DNA from: CAYNWT01 sp964450955
Lineage (GTDB): Bacteria; Planctomycetota; Planctomycetia; Planctomycetales; Planctomycetaceae
Assembly (NCBI GenBank): GCA_964450955.1
Contig: CAYVFI010000019.1
Location: 1-64,000, forward strand
Length of the DNA: 64,000 bases
Direction: 5' to 3'
Numbering within the stretch: the stretch's first letter is position 1; each line of letters opens with the position of its first letter. The translations under genes and the position numbers were made by a program. Below, one piece after another: positions 9,803 to 19,347 of this stretch. A model generated the notes under the pieces. It searched no databases and was not told the DNA's origin. It saw only the letters and a list, made by a program, of their open reading frames with translations.

Positions 9803-10843
9803 TTGAACAATAAAGTTAATGTAATGCGATTCACACTTGTCGCGATTCTGGTCGCCGGAACCATGCCGCCGGTTCAGGCCCAATCAAAATCGCAAACACC
9901 TCCTCAGCCGGTTCCGTACACACAGCCCATCGCTCAAACCAATGTCAAAATCGACATGGTGCCAATTCCGGGCGGGACCTTCACGATGGGAAGCCCGGAA
10001 CAGGAAGCGAATCGCGCAGCTGACGAAGGGCCGCAACGGAAGATTGAAATCGAACCGTTCTGGATGTCAAAAACTGAGATCACCTGGAACGCGTACGACA
10101 TCTGGAACGAGAATCAGGACATCAGCCGTCGCAGGATTATGGGTGTCGAACCAAGTGCCGCGGACAAGCTTGCCGACGCGGTCACACGCCCCACACCCCC
10201 GTACACCGACATGAGTTTCAAGATGGGCCGAGGCAAACGACCCGCCATCTGCATGACTCAACACGCCGCGCGAAAGTATTGTGAATGGTTGAGTGCGAAG
10301 TCAGGTCACTATTACCGGCTGCCGACCGAAGCCGAATGGGAGTACGCCTGCCGCGCGGGTTCGAAGACGGCGTATCACTTTGGAGACGATCCAAAGCAGC
10401 TCGCAGACTACGCCTGGTTTTCTGACAACAGTGATGACAGTTACCAACCGGTTGCAAAGAAGAAGCCCAACAAGTGGGGCCTGTACGACATGCACGGAAA
10501 CGTCTCCGAATGGGTACTGGACCAATACACTGAAAAGTACGACCCGGACCAAAAGAAGAACCCGCTTGTCGTTCCCACGACACTTTACCCGCGAGTTGTT
10601 CGCGGCGGTGGATGGGACGACACCGCTGAATGGCTACGAAGCGCGAAACGGATTGCTTCTGAGGACGCCTGGAAAGATCAGGACCCACAGTTACCCAAGA
10701 GCATCTGGTACCACACAGACGCTCTAAGCGTGGGCTTCCGAATTGTTCGCCCCATGCGTGTCCCCAACGCCAAAGAACGCACGACCAAGTGGGACAAGAC
10801 CGCTCCGGAACAAAAGGACCCACCCCAGGACGACGACCAGTAA
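9803..10843 (+). CDS. Formylglycine-generating-enzyme (SUMF1/EgtB) family exported protein
   Basis: A 346-residue protein with a signal peptide and the FGE-sulfatase domain. It shows MVPIPGGTFTMGSP near residue 52, FWMSKTEITWNAYDIW, RLPTEAEWEYACRAGS, YDMHGNVSEWVLDQY and VVRGGGWDD…FRIVRP at the end. These families either oxidise a sulfatase Cys to formylglycine or have been recruited to other roles. The domain looks complete, but whether this is an active FGE cannot be told. The start is either TTG 9803 or ATG 9824; the second gives an ordinary signal peptide, and neither has a strong ribosome site. It lies between two large LEPR-XLL genes. Confidence 0.85.
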   Translation: MNNKVNVMRFTLVAILVAGTMPPVQAQSKSQTPPQPVPYTQPIAQTNVKIDMVPIPGGTFTMGSPEQEANRAADEGPQRKIEIEPFWMSKTEITWNAYDIWNENQDISRRRIMGVEPSAADKLADAVTRPTPPYTDMSFKMGRGKRPAICMTQHAARKYCEWLSAKSGHYYRLPTEAEWEYACRAGSKTAYHFGDDPKQLADYAWFSDNSDDSYQPVAKKKPNKWGLYDMHGNVSEWVLDQYTEKYDPDQKKNPLVVPTTLYPRVVRGGGWDDTAEWLRSAKRIASEDAWKDQDPQLPKSIWYHTDALSVGFRIVRPMRVPNAKERTTKWDKTAPEQKDPPQDDDQ

Positions 10844-10978
10844 CGACATCGTCCACCCCTCGCGTGCCAGGCGGTTTATTGTAGGTGGTGGATTGGGTCC
10901 GTCAGAGAACCGAATGCGAATCAGCAGCGTGCTGAACCGAAGTGGCTTTAAGAGGTTCGTTCCACTACGGCGGGCGGT

Positions 10979-13900
10979 TTACCCAAGCAGTGGGTCTCGG
11001 ACCGTGAACAACGAATCCAGCTGTCGAAACTCCAGGTCAGTCGCGACCAGACCCGGCATTGCTGTGTCTGAGAGCTGGTGATCACCAACCGCACTCGGAA
11101 TGGCGAGGCACTGGTCACAGCAGCAGGAGGCGCCTTCGCCTGAACTGGTCGTGATCCGTTCCGTTGGCCTTAAAGCGAGCGCCGGTTGTTCGTCTCCATC
11201 ATCGCCTTCCAGGTTACTGCTGCCTCCATCGCCACTTTGGGATCCGAAGTTGGCACTGTCGTCTTCCTGGCCACCGTTACCGCCGCTGCCACTGGACGAC
11301 GTTGTGATGGTGACTGTTGCTGTGTCGATGGTGACGGTTTCCTGAAACGAAACCGTTCCGGATCGGTCGCCATCGTCGTCGTCAAAAGGTGATGTCGCGA
11401 CAATATAGTCACCGGAAATCCCGACAGCTTCACCGAAATAGTCACCCTGCGCGGTGTCGTCTCCGAAGAGTTCATAGTCAAGCCCCCAGTTCCCTGTTCC
11501 GCCGGTCGTACGCGAGTGCACAGCGACCAGACCCGCGTTCCTGAACGCGCTGTCTTCGAAGCGCGCACCAACAACGGCGGTGCTGCCTTCGATATCGACG
11601 GCGTATCCGAAACCATCCTGGTCGGTATCACTTTGGGCTCCAAACGTGGCTTCGAAGTTCCATGTCGAGCCTTGCCTGAAGTACGTGTACGCGGCACCCG
11701 GGCGCGAGCGAGTTGTTCTGATTGGCTTGCCGATTACGGCGAAGTTGCCGTCCAACGCCACCGCTGCCCCAAACCAGTCGTTGCGGACGCCGTCTTCCGG
11801 CGAGACTTTGTCAAACTCACCCCAGTTATCGGACCCACCCTCATTTCGGTTCAGAAAGTACGCTGAACCTGAATCCACACCAGCATCGTCATCTTTGATG
11901 GCTCCGACCAGCAGGTTGTTTCCACTAATCGCGACCGAATAACCAAACTGATCGCCGCCCTGAGGATCTGAGGCTTTGATGCGTCTCTGCTCACCCCAGT
12001 TATTTGTTCCACCATTGTTTCGTTCGAAAATGTAAACGGAACCACTATTCGTTCCATCGCCATCGTCCAGCCGGGCTCCAACCGCAATCGTGTCGCCACT
12101 AATCGTGACGCTATACCCAAACTGGTCTCGGGTGGAGTTCTCAGAACCAACAAGCTGCGAAACGAGCCCCCAGTTATCCTGGCCGCCTTCGTTACGACGG
12201 TAGACGTAAGCGGCGCCATCGTTGGTTCCATTAACGTCTGCCGATCGCGCTCCAATGACGATATTACCTCCGTCAATCGCCACGGAGAATCCAAAGCGAT
12301 CACCATCGGCACCATCAAAGGCGGTGAACTTCCGCAGCTGGGTCCATTCGTTATCGCCGGTCCTCTGGAACAGATACGCGGCTCCGGCGTCGATTCCCAG
12401 TGAGTTGTCTTCCAGTGCCGCGCCGACAACGGCGTAGTCTCCGTCAATTGCGACTGAGTTTCCGAATCGGTCACCGGCATCAGTGCTGGAACCGGCCCGC
12501 TTGTCCTGTTCGAATGCAATCGTGTAATCGAATGACGTTGAACCGGAGAAACCGGAACCGCCATCGAATTCCAGAGTTCCGTCGTGGTTGTTGGTCACGG
12601 TGCCTTCTGCCGGCTGCGTATAGCTTAGAATCTTGACGTCATTGCCTGGCAGGTCATTGACCAGCACGTCCAGTGTCCCTTCTGTGGAAAACGCGTCATC
12701 GACGGCGGCAATTTCGCCGACAATCGAAACGGCATAGTCTTCGACTTCGCCGTCAGCAGCCGCGCCATTGAAGTTCAGTCCACCGGCGCTACTCAGGCGG
12801 AATCTCGCAAAGGTATCGCCTTCTCTGGCATTTTCCGGAACGGTGAAGGTTAGCTGGTTCTCACCGCGCGACAGCGAACGAGAATCGAAAATCTGTTCGC
12901 CGTTGTCGGCCCAGTCACCGTCGCCGTTGAAATCAATCCACGCGTCCAGGCGGCCCGCGCCGGTGGACGTGACGTCAATTGAAACGGTGCTGCCCGACTG
13001 CAGGAAACTGTTGAAGACCACGCCGTCGTCGTCGTTGAAGCCATCTGCGTCATCGCCGTTTCCAGAACCATTGGCCTGCCCGTTTGACTCAGCATCAGCG
13101 GTGACTCCAAGTTCCAGGCCGCTGCCCAGCGTGTGTCGTGCTCCGTTTGAAGACAAATTGGTCGGATAGCTGGAATTCGGTGCGTCGCCGAAGTCCAGGC
13201 GCTGAGACGTGTCGTACTCCCAGCCAATGTCAGCGAGAACCGCCCAGTCCAGACGAGTCAGCAGTTTCCGATCGCCCCTCGCGATGCCCGGGTCCAGAGC
13301 CGCTTCGCGACCTTCGTCTGTGATGCCGCCGTCAATGTGTGTTGTACTGCTGGATAGCGGCACATTGCCTGATCCATCAAACTCAGCAACAGCCTCAGGA
13401 CCATTAAACCGTCCGCCGGAAACATGTGTCGTGAACGAACCGGTTAATCCAAACCCAAGCAAGTGCGCAAGTTCGTGGGTCGCGACAGACAGGAAGTCTG
13501 TCTCATTTGCAGACAGTCCTTCAACGGTCGCACCGTAGTGGTAGTTTGTCGTCGTGTTGAACGTAAGCTGTCCGCCCCACGGGCCAAAGTCTGTATCAGA
13601 TAGCTCACCGGATTCACCGCGGAAGTTGACATTGTTTTGCCAGGCGGTCGAACCGGAGGCCGAAAAGCCCCCGAAGCCGCCGTTACCGACGGTCGTACCC
13701 AGGTTACGAGCTCCCACATAAACCAGAAGGGTGTCCGCGGAGATTGAAGGGTTCGACACGGAAATGCTGTTCCCGTTGTCAGGACGCGGGAAGACCGCTG
13801 ACCATGAGTTCGAACCGCCAGGGTTGATGGCCAACAGTGAGTCGCTGAGCTGCGAACCGATAATCTCACCGGCCAGTTCCAGTGTGGCTCGCTTCTCAGC

Positions 13901-14056
13901 AGTATTGAAGAAGTTGGTCGTATCGTACGTGTAGTTAAACTCAAACGAGATCGTCAGCAACAACCGGTCTTCAAGGCTCTCACTGACCTGCGTGTCGTTT
14001 CGTTTGACGCGACGCGAGTGACCGCAGGACTTACTTCTTCCAAACATTCCAAACAT
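10979..14056 (-). CDS. Large exported FG-GAP repeat protein with metallopeptidase-like and GEVED domains
   Basis: A 1,025-residue exported protein. ESLEDRLLL at residues 26-34 is a LEPR-XLL-type motif. A metzincin-like region follows, with HELAHLLGFG at 194-203; the third zinc ligand expected ten residues after the first His is Leu. A GEVED domain (DFGDAPNSS… to GEVEDYAVS, ~288-450) precedes a short Ig-like segment and about seven FG-GAP/integrin-type beta-propeller repeats (GDRFGNSVAIDGDYAVVGA and variants, ~510-920). The C-terminal tail has a CCCDQC cluster. Likely a surface adhesin or degradative protein. It is convergent with the FGE-family gene. Confidence 0.8.
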   Translation of the reverse strand: MFGMFGRSKSCGHSRRVKRNDTQVSESLEDRLLLTISFEFNYTYDTTNFFNTAEKRATLELAGEIIGSQLSDSLLAINPGGSNSWSAVFPRPDNGNSISVSNPSISADTLLVYVGARNLGTTVGNGGFGGFSASGSTAWQNNVNFRGESGELSDTDFGPWGGQLTFNTTTNYHYGATVEGLSANETDFLSVATHELAHLLGFGLTGSFTTHVSGGRFNGPEAVAEFDGSGNVPLSSSTTHIDGGITDEGREAALDPGIARGDRKLLTRLDWAVLADIGWEYDTSQRLDFGDAPNSSYPTNLSSNGARHTLGSGLELGVTADAESNGQANGSGNGDDADGFNDDDGVVFNSFLQSGSTVSIDVTSTGAGRLDAWIDFNGDGDWADNGEQIFDSRSLSRGENQLTFTVPENAREGDTFARFRLSSAGGLNFNGAAADGEVEDYAVSIVGEIAAVDDAFSTEGTLDVLVNDLPGNDVKILSYTQPAEGTVTNNHDGTLEFDGGSGFSGSTSFDYTIAFEQDKRAGSSTDAGDRFGNSVAIDGDYAVVGAALEDNSLGIDAGAAYLFQRTGDNEWTQLRKFTAFDGADGDRFGFSVAIDGGNIVIGARSADVNGTNDGAAYVYRRNEGGQDNWGLVSQLVGSENSTRDQFGYSVTISGDTIAVGARLDDGDGTNSGSVYIFERNNGGTNNWGEQRRIKASDPQGGDQFGYSVAISGNNLLVGAIKDDDAGVDSGSAYFLNRNEGGSDNWGEFDKVSPEDGVRNDWFGAAVALDGNFAVIGKPIRTTRSRPGAAYTYFRQGSTWNFEATFGAQSDTDQDGFGYAVDIEGSTAVVGARFEDSAFRNAGLVAVHSRTTGGTGNWGLDYELFGDDTAQGDYFGEAVGISGDYIVATSPFDDDDGDRSGTVSFQETVTIDTATVTITTSSSGSGGNGGQEDDSANFGSQSGDGGSSNLEGDDGDEQPALALRPTERITTSSGEGASCCCDQCLAIPSAVGDHQLSDTAMPGLVATDLEFRQLDSLFTVRDPLLG

Positions 14057-14202
14057 GCTGAGTTCCTCATACGACAGCCGGTTTCACTACAAGCGGTGGT
14101 GAACAGCAAGCCTAGCCCTGTCGTGTCAGGTTCTCGCGTGGAATCATGGCATCAGTTGTAAGTATCTTGAGACACCTGCGTTTGCGCTGTGTTGCAAAAA
14201 GT

Positions 14203-15309
14203 CTACGTGTTGCCAAAGGCACACAAAGTGTTCCTATCAAGCGACGCTGCGGCTTTTGGCCAACTGTGACGACTGGCGTGCTGGAACAATGTGCGCAACT
14301 CTGTCACGTGGCCCGCTTTGTCAATCAATGCCGCACATTCGGTTAATCGATTGGCCAGACCTTCCGGGGTGTTCGGGTGGAACACATTGTCCATGCCGCG
14401 CAGAACTTCCGGGTAGGCAAGCATTTCAGGCACAAGTGGATGACAGCCGGCAGACACGGCTTCGACAATTGCCAGCCCGAAGAACTCGTGCAACGCAGTT
14501 GATACAACCAGATCGGATTCACGCAGCGTTTGTTCGTAGCTTGTCCGATCGGCAGCGAAGCCCCAATGGTCAATCTCCGCAGCAAACTCAACCTTCGCCA
14601 CATCGAAACACTCAGGGTACTTCGTGTAGCTCTCGCCAAGCACATTAAGTCGAAACGGAACGCCGCTGCGTTTCAGCACACTAAGCGCCGCGAAAAACGT
14701 ATCCGGATTCTTGTCGAACTCCCACCGCGCGACCCAGGCGATGCGCATGGGGCCTGGCGTCCGTTCTGCCTCGGATGGATGCAGCAGGTTGACGCCGGGG
14801 TAGCTGGTGATTGCTTTTTGTCGGATCTGTTCGACCAGTTCGGTCGGTTGAAAGTCGGGCAAACTTTTCGCCCACGTCTCTGCCGCGCGGATGAATGAAT
14901 CGCAGTGCCAGTCGGAATTGAACCAGACACCTTCGGCCGTCGCCGCTGTCAGCAGGTTAGTAAACGCGAAGTGCTTATCACGTTGGCGTTCAACTCCTTT
15001 GGCTCGCGACGGGTACGTGAGCTGGTTCTCGTGGAAGTAAACCACCGTCGGAAGACGGGCTGCTGCCGGGCAGAGTCCGCGGAACGTGGGCAGATCCAGC
15101 ATGTCGGTGGTGAAGATGCCGTCGAAGGAATCCAGATCAACGGATGTGAGTTGCTTAACGAAGTCGATCGGAGCATGCCGCATCCGCCACTTCCACTTTC
15201 GGCCAGGAAGGCTAAGAATCCGAAACTCGTGCTCACTGTGTTCCGCCCAGCCTTCAAGAAACGCGCGATGGCTGCCACCATGGAACGGATTGAGAGCAAG
15301 TATCTTCAC
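14203..15309 (-). CDS. tRNA-queuosine alpha-mannosyltransferase-like glycosyltransferase (DUF3524)
   Basis: From GTG 15309 this is a 368-residue glycosyltransferase. The N-terminus (KILALNPFHGGSHRAFLEGW) and the VVYFHENQLTYP segment are hallmarks of the DUF3524/GTDC1-like family. Its characterised member, QTMAN, adds mannose to queuosine in tRNA-Asp. The C-terminal half is a GT-B domain with MRIAWVARWEFDKNPDTFF and HEFFGLAIVEAVSAGCHPLVP, the nucleotide-sugar-binding E(x7)E-type region. The GTG start matches the family N-terminus; the frame is open further upstream, but that leader is not family-like. The first ~50 bases of this gene recur at 18307 and 21524. queD lies 32 kb away. Confidence 0.85.
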   Translation of the reverse strand: MKILALNPFHGGSHRAFLEGWAEHSEHEFRILSLPGRKWKWRMRHAPIDFVKQLTSVDLDSFDGIFTTDMLDLPTFRGLCPAAARLPTVVYFHENQLTYPSRAKGVERQRDKHFAFTNLLTAATAEGVWFNSDWHCDSFIRAAETWAKSLPDFQPTELVEQIRQKAITSYPGVNLLHPSEAERTPGPMRIAWVARWEFDKNPDTFFAALSVLKRSGVPFRLNVLGESYTKYPECFDVAKVEFAAEIDHWGFAADRTSYEQTLRESDLVVSTALHEFFGLAIVEAVSAGCHPLVPEMLAYPEVLRGMDNVFHPNTPEGLANRLTECAALIDKAGHVTELRTLFQHASRHSWPKAAASLDRNTLCAFGNT

Positions 15310-15317
15310 GCTTAGAC
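15266..15317. repeat. Copy 1 of the mannosyltransferase-5'-end repeat (in the intact gene)
   Basis: This 52-base stretch holds the GTG start and first ~15 codons of the mannosyltransferase gene plus 8 bases upstream. It is identical to 18307-18358 and partly matched at 21524-21562. The three direct copies bound two ~3-kb inserted modules. Confidence 0.85.
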
Positions 15318-15397
15318 GTACTTGAGGTATGACAGTCAGATTTGTAGAATGGGTGAACACACGCTGTCTTTCACTCCAACCAACACGAGCCACTACT

Positions 15398-15904
15398 ATG
15401 CTAAGAGTAGCCCTTCTTGTCGCAGTTTGTCTTTCTTTCAGTGCCGGCACTGTCAAAGCAAACAACATTCCGCCAAAGCTCATTGTAAAACTGCTCAATG
15501 CGGATCTACGGTTGCTCCAGCAGTAAAACCGGTTTCTTCAACTGAAGATCGACCTCCAGAACCGTTTGAACAACGGGCCAGCCATTTGCAATCCATTGCT
15601 GGTCGAGAGCTTAATTGATGCCCTGAACGACGCTTTTGCCGCTGCCAATGAAGCTAGAGATACTGCAACCGTTGCAGCAAACAGCGGGTGTGTGCCGTGC
15701 TTCATGGACGCTTTGAACACGTTGCTGCCTCTTCTCGACACGATAGACAGTCTACTTGATCGTCTTGAGGTAGAAATAAACTGTTTCAATGTTCTGCCGG
15801 TCAGGCTGTCACCTGTTCCTGACCCGTATTTTGAACGAGACGCACACCCCAGTCCAATGTGGGCATTACTGCATCGCTCACACTACCTAATGATTTCAGC
15901 ATAG
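15398..15904 (+). pseudogene. Small secreted helical protein, interrupted by an in-frame stop
   Basis: The ATG at 15398 opens a clear signal peptide (MLRVALLVAVCLSFSAG…KA). The frame then continues as a leucine-rich helix to a TAA at 15524-15526. Beyond the stop the same frame carries on with the same character (NRFLQLKIDLQNRLNNG… through a CVPC motif and a Leu/Asp-rich coiled-coil-like stretch) to 15904. This looks like one ~168-residue secreted protein split by a nonsense change near codon 43. Stop read-through or a base error are alternatives. The family is not recognised. It ends 30 bases before the next gene, which may be in the same operon. Confidence 0.55.
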
Positions 15905-15934
15905 CGATATGCATATCAGAATCTGGAGATAACG

Positions 15935-17908
15935 GTGTCGATCCTTCTACTAGGTTTTGTGTCGAGTACTCTCCTCGCGGTTGAAGAGCCATTCGTCCAA
16001 GTGAGTTGGGTGGATGCTGCACTCGTCGGACCGCGATCGGACAGTGAGCAGGTTTCTCGCTTCCTGCGGTCAAATGCGGACGGCGGCGGCAAGTCCACGG
16101 ATTGGCAGAAATATAAGGGGCCAGATTGGACGAATCTCAACATGTCCCGACGGGCTCGCCGCACCGGTTACCTTGTGTACTATGACGAGGGGGCTGCACC
16201 TCAACCGCTGACGGTTGAGGGCACTCCGTTCTCGGTGTTGGGGTTCCGAGGTCGGTCCCCGGTCTCACTGCCGCACAAACTGATTTGGTTCTCGGTCCTT
16301 CGAGAATCTGAGACTATGAAGGACTGGACGGCCAAGTATTGTGAGTTTTACCAGAACCGCAAGTCGAAATTCACCGTCGAGATCGCTGACGATGAGCAGA
16401 CGGCCAAGCTACATGTGCACGGACGCCGAAGTCATCCGCTCCGAGTTCCAATTTCTAGCCCATACAACTATCAGATGTTCCAAACTTCAGAGTATCTGGC
16501 CTCTGGCGTTCTCACAGGCTATCTACACAAAGTCGGGCGTGTAGTTTTCTGGGCACCTTTCAGACTCGCTGAGTTTCGCTTGGAGCGGCTGGCCCGAAGA
16601 ATCGAGAAGCAAGAGTCCGCTTGGGAGCTAGGCGTCCAACCTCGCGCAATCCCAAAGGCCCTCAGGACGAATCTTTTGGAGCAAATCTCCCGGATTGCCT
16701 CTCCAGCGTTGCAGCGTCGTGATGATGAGCCGGTTGCGGAGCATATGCGACGATCCGCGGTGTCAGCGTGGCAGCTTAAGGTGTTGCAGACGCTGGCAAT
16801 GGATGTGAAGTCGGTGAGGTTATCGATAAAAACTGCTGATGACGCAAATGGGCCTTTGCGGTTCCGGCTTTCTGTGACCGCCGAGAAACAGGCCATATCG
16901 GAGATAGCCGGCTCGGGTATCGGCAGGGTGTCCCGATTTGGTGCGATTCGGTCAGAACTCGATGGTGCCATGTTTGCGTACCAAGGTGTGCTGCCGACCA
17001 CACTCCGCCCAGCCGCCGGTTGGCCGTTGCCAGCTGTGGCGGCACCTGCTGACAATAACCTTGAACTCGTCATCGGATCTGACTTCGAAGGCGAAGGACC
17101 GCTCCTGTACGGCGGTGTTGCCACCCAGAACGCCAGAGCTCTGTACCAAGATATTGAACATTTGAGCAGTAATCAACGAAAGACCGGCGATGTCGTGGTT
17201 ACTGAATCTGCGACAGTAAAAGACGCCTTCATTGGCGTCACTTTTCGGGAGCCTGATCGCCTACTGTTCGCTTTGTGTTCGCGTGCCGAAATGTGTCGCG
17301 AATTTCTGAAGAACGAGACGAGCGGAGTTCAAACGGAGCAAGCACGTCCGGTGACGCTGGCTTTCCGGCTTAATGTTGGAAAGCTAGCTGAGATTGGCCA
17401 GGGAGCGAAAACGGAACGGGGCAGGCTTGCAAATGGAGTTCTACAACGGTTCGAGCAGCTTGTGTATACCGGTTTGGCTTACGCGAAAACACAGGGCGCT
17501 CCCAACCGATTTAAGGTGTCGGTGCAGGAGCAGTTCGTGGGTGGAGTGGAGAAGTTTGCCGATGCTAGGCTGGAGAGGAGATACTTCCGTGCGGTTGAAT
17601 CCTTGGAGTTCTTAAAGAAACTCGGCAGTTTTTCTCCTCGGATGAGTTTTCGGCATTGGCTATCGCCAAAGTCTGGTGTGATTGACTGCCGAGTGGAAAC
17701 GACACCGGGACGCTTGGTTATCGAAGGGAGTATTGGGCGTGACCTCTGCAGGTTTTTGCTAGCCCATTGTCATGCCATTGAGGCCCGAATGGAGTCCTTT
17801 GAGAACCGCGGGACATCCGACGGGGATATTCATGAGCAGATCAGTGATCTAAAACGCCAACGGGAGGCCCTAAAGGCAGAGCTGAAAAAACTCAAAGAGG
17901 GCCAATAG
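15935..17908 (+). CDS. Large secreted protein of unknown function (module 1)
   Basis: A 657-residue protein starting at GTG 15935, chosen because GGAG lies six bases upstream and a short signal peptide follows (SILLLGFVSSTLLA). I recognise no family. The visible layout is an N-terminal globular region, a middle region with repeated beta-strand-like segments (SVRLSIKTAD…, DAFIGVTFREPDRLLFALCS), and a C-terminal coiled coil of Lys/Glu/Leu (DLKRQREALKAELKKLKE). The middle resembles the proteins at 19348 and 43140 in order of elements, so they may be distant paralogues (inference). It lies in module 1 between two copies of the repeat. Confidence 0.7.
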   Translation: MSILLLGFVSSTLLAVEEPFVQVSWVDAALVGPRSDSEQVSRFLRSNADGGGKSTDWQKYKGPDWTNLNMSRRARRTGYLVYYDEGAAPQPLTVEGTPFSVLGFRGRSPVSLPHKLIWFSVLRESETMKDWTAKYCEFYQNRKSKFTVEIADDEQTAKLHVHGRRSHPLRVPISSPYNYQMFQTSEYLASGVLTGYLHKVGRVVFWAPFRLAEFRLERLARRIEKQESAWELGVQPRAIPKALRTNLLEQISRIASPALQRRDDEPVAEHMRRSAVSAWQLKVLQTLAMDVKSVRLSIKTADDANGPLRFRLSVTAEKQAISEIAGSGIGRVSRFGAIRSELDGAMFAYQGVLPTTLRPAAGWPLPAVAAPADNNLELVIGSDFEGEGPLLYGGVATQNARALYQDIEHLSSNQRKTGDVVVTESATVKDAFIGVTFREPDRLLFALCSRAEMCREFLKNETSGVQTEQARPVTLAFRLNVGKLAEIGQGAKTERGRLANGVLQRFEQLVYTGLAYAKTQGAPNRFKVSVQEQFVGGVEKFADARLERRYFRAVESLEFLKKLGSFSPRMSFRHWLSPKSGVIDCRVETTPGRLVIEGSIGRDLCRFLLAHCHAIEARMESFENRGTSDGDIHEQISDLKRQREALKAELKKLKEGQ

Positions 17909-18306
17909 TTCGAGATACGGGGTCAGCCCGCGTCAGGGGCCGTGAGTGAACTCGTTTTGTGCAGTCTCTTTTTGATGAACGTCGCCCCGAGGCCCTCTGA
18001 GCCACAACCAAAGGCAACCACTGCTCACGCGAATGGCGAATGCCACCTCATGTTTCGCTTAGGCTTACCCAAACTCAGAAGAACCAAACTTAAAGGTCGA
18101 TGGCTCGAAGCAGGGAAAAATGTAACCGTTCACGGTTTGGTGCAGAGTGAGGGTGTCATTTTTCCGTTCGTGTGAGCCATGTGCGAGTTGCAGAGGAACT
18201 CGAACAGGTTTCGCTCTTCCTGTCTGCAGGTTTGACATGAAGCAGTAGGGCCATCCACTGTATAAGTCGAGCAAGGCATGTATGGATGGCCCCATTGATC
18301 GTCGCA
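17909..18306. other. Non-coding end of module 1
   Basis: I see no convincing gene. A perfect 10-bp stem is present at 18248-18257 and 18283-18292 (GGGCCATCCA / TGGATGGCCC) with a 25-base spacer, just before repeat copy 2. Short open frames here have no start context or family-like composition. Confidence 0.35.
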
Positions 18307-18358
18307 CGATGGCTGCCACCATGGAACGGATTGAGAGCAAGTATCTTCACGCTTAGAC
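18307..18358. repeat. Copy 2 of the mannosyltransferase-5'-end repeat (between the modules)
   Basis: Identical over 52 bases to 15266-15317, so on the minus strand it encodes the start of the mannosyltransferase (VKILALNPFHGGSHRA) followed by unrelated sequence. To its right it also shares the bases AACCTTCC with the sequence beside copy 3. It separates module 1 from module 2. Confidence 0.85.
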
Positions 18359-18570
18359 AACCTTCCAACCTTCGAGTACCACCCATTACATCCGTTAGTT
18401 AGGACGACATTTTTTTAAGAAACTTGGTTGGTCGCCACTTGGGACGGGTATATCAATGTAGAACGCCTCGCTTGGCCGCGTCGATTTCACCCCAGGTGAC
18501 GACTTGGACTGACTTACGGCAGGTTGCAAGGCGTCTGACACTTTCGCTTTTTTTACTTAGGAGACGACAA

Positions 18571-19267
<697 letters not shown>

Positions 19268-19293
19268 CCGTTTTCGTGAATCTTAGCGTCCTG

Positions 19294-19326
19294 GCAATCC
19301 CCTGCTCCTTGCAGGGGATTGCTCTT
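19294..19326 (+). terminator. Hairpin after the Gly-rich gene
   Basis: GCAATCCCCTGC (19294-19305) pairs perfectly with GCAGGGGATTGC (19311-19322) around a TCCTT loop. It is followed only by TCTTCTCC, so the T-tract is weak. It lies 27 bases after the stop of the Gly-rich gene and just before the next ribosome site, so it may attenuate read-through into the 19348 gene. Confidence 0.6.
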
Positions 19327-19347
19327 CTCCGATTCCCTGAGGGTCTC

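Noticed and set aside
15310..15498. Upstream extension of the mannosyltransferase reading frame to 15498
   Set aside because: The leader is not family-like and lies in module 1; GTG 15309 gives the conserved N-terminus.
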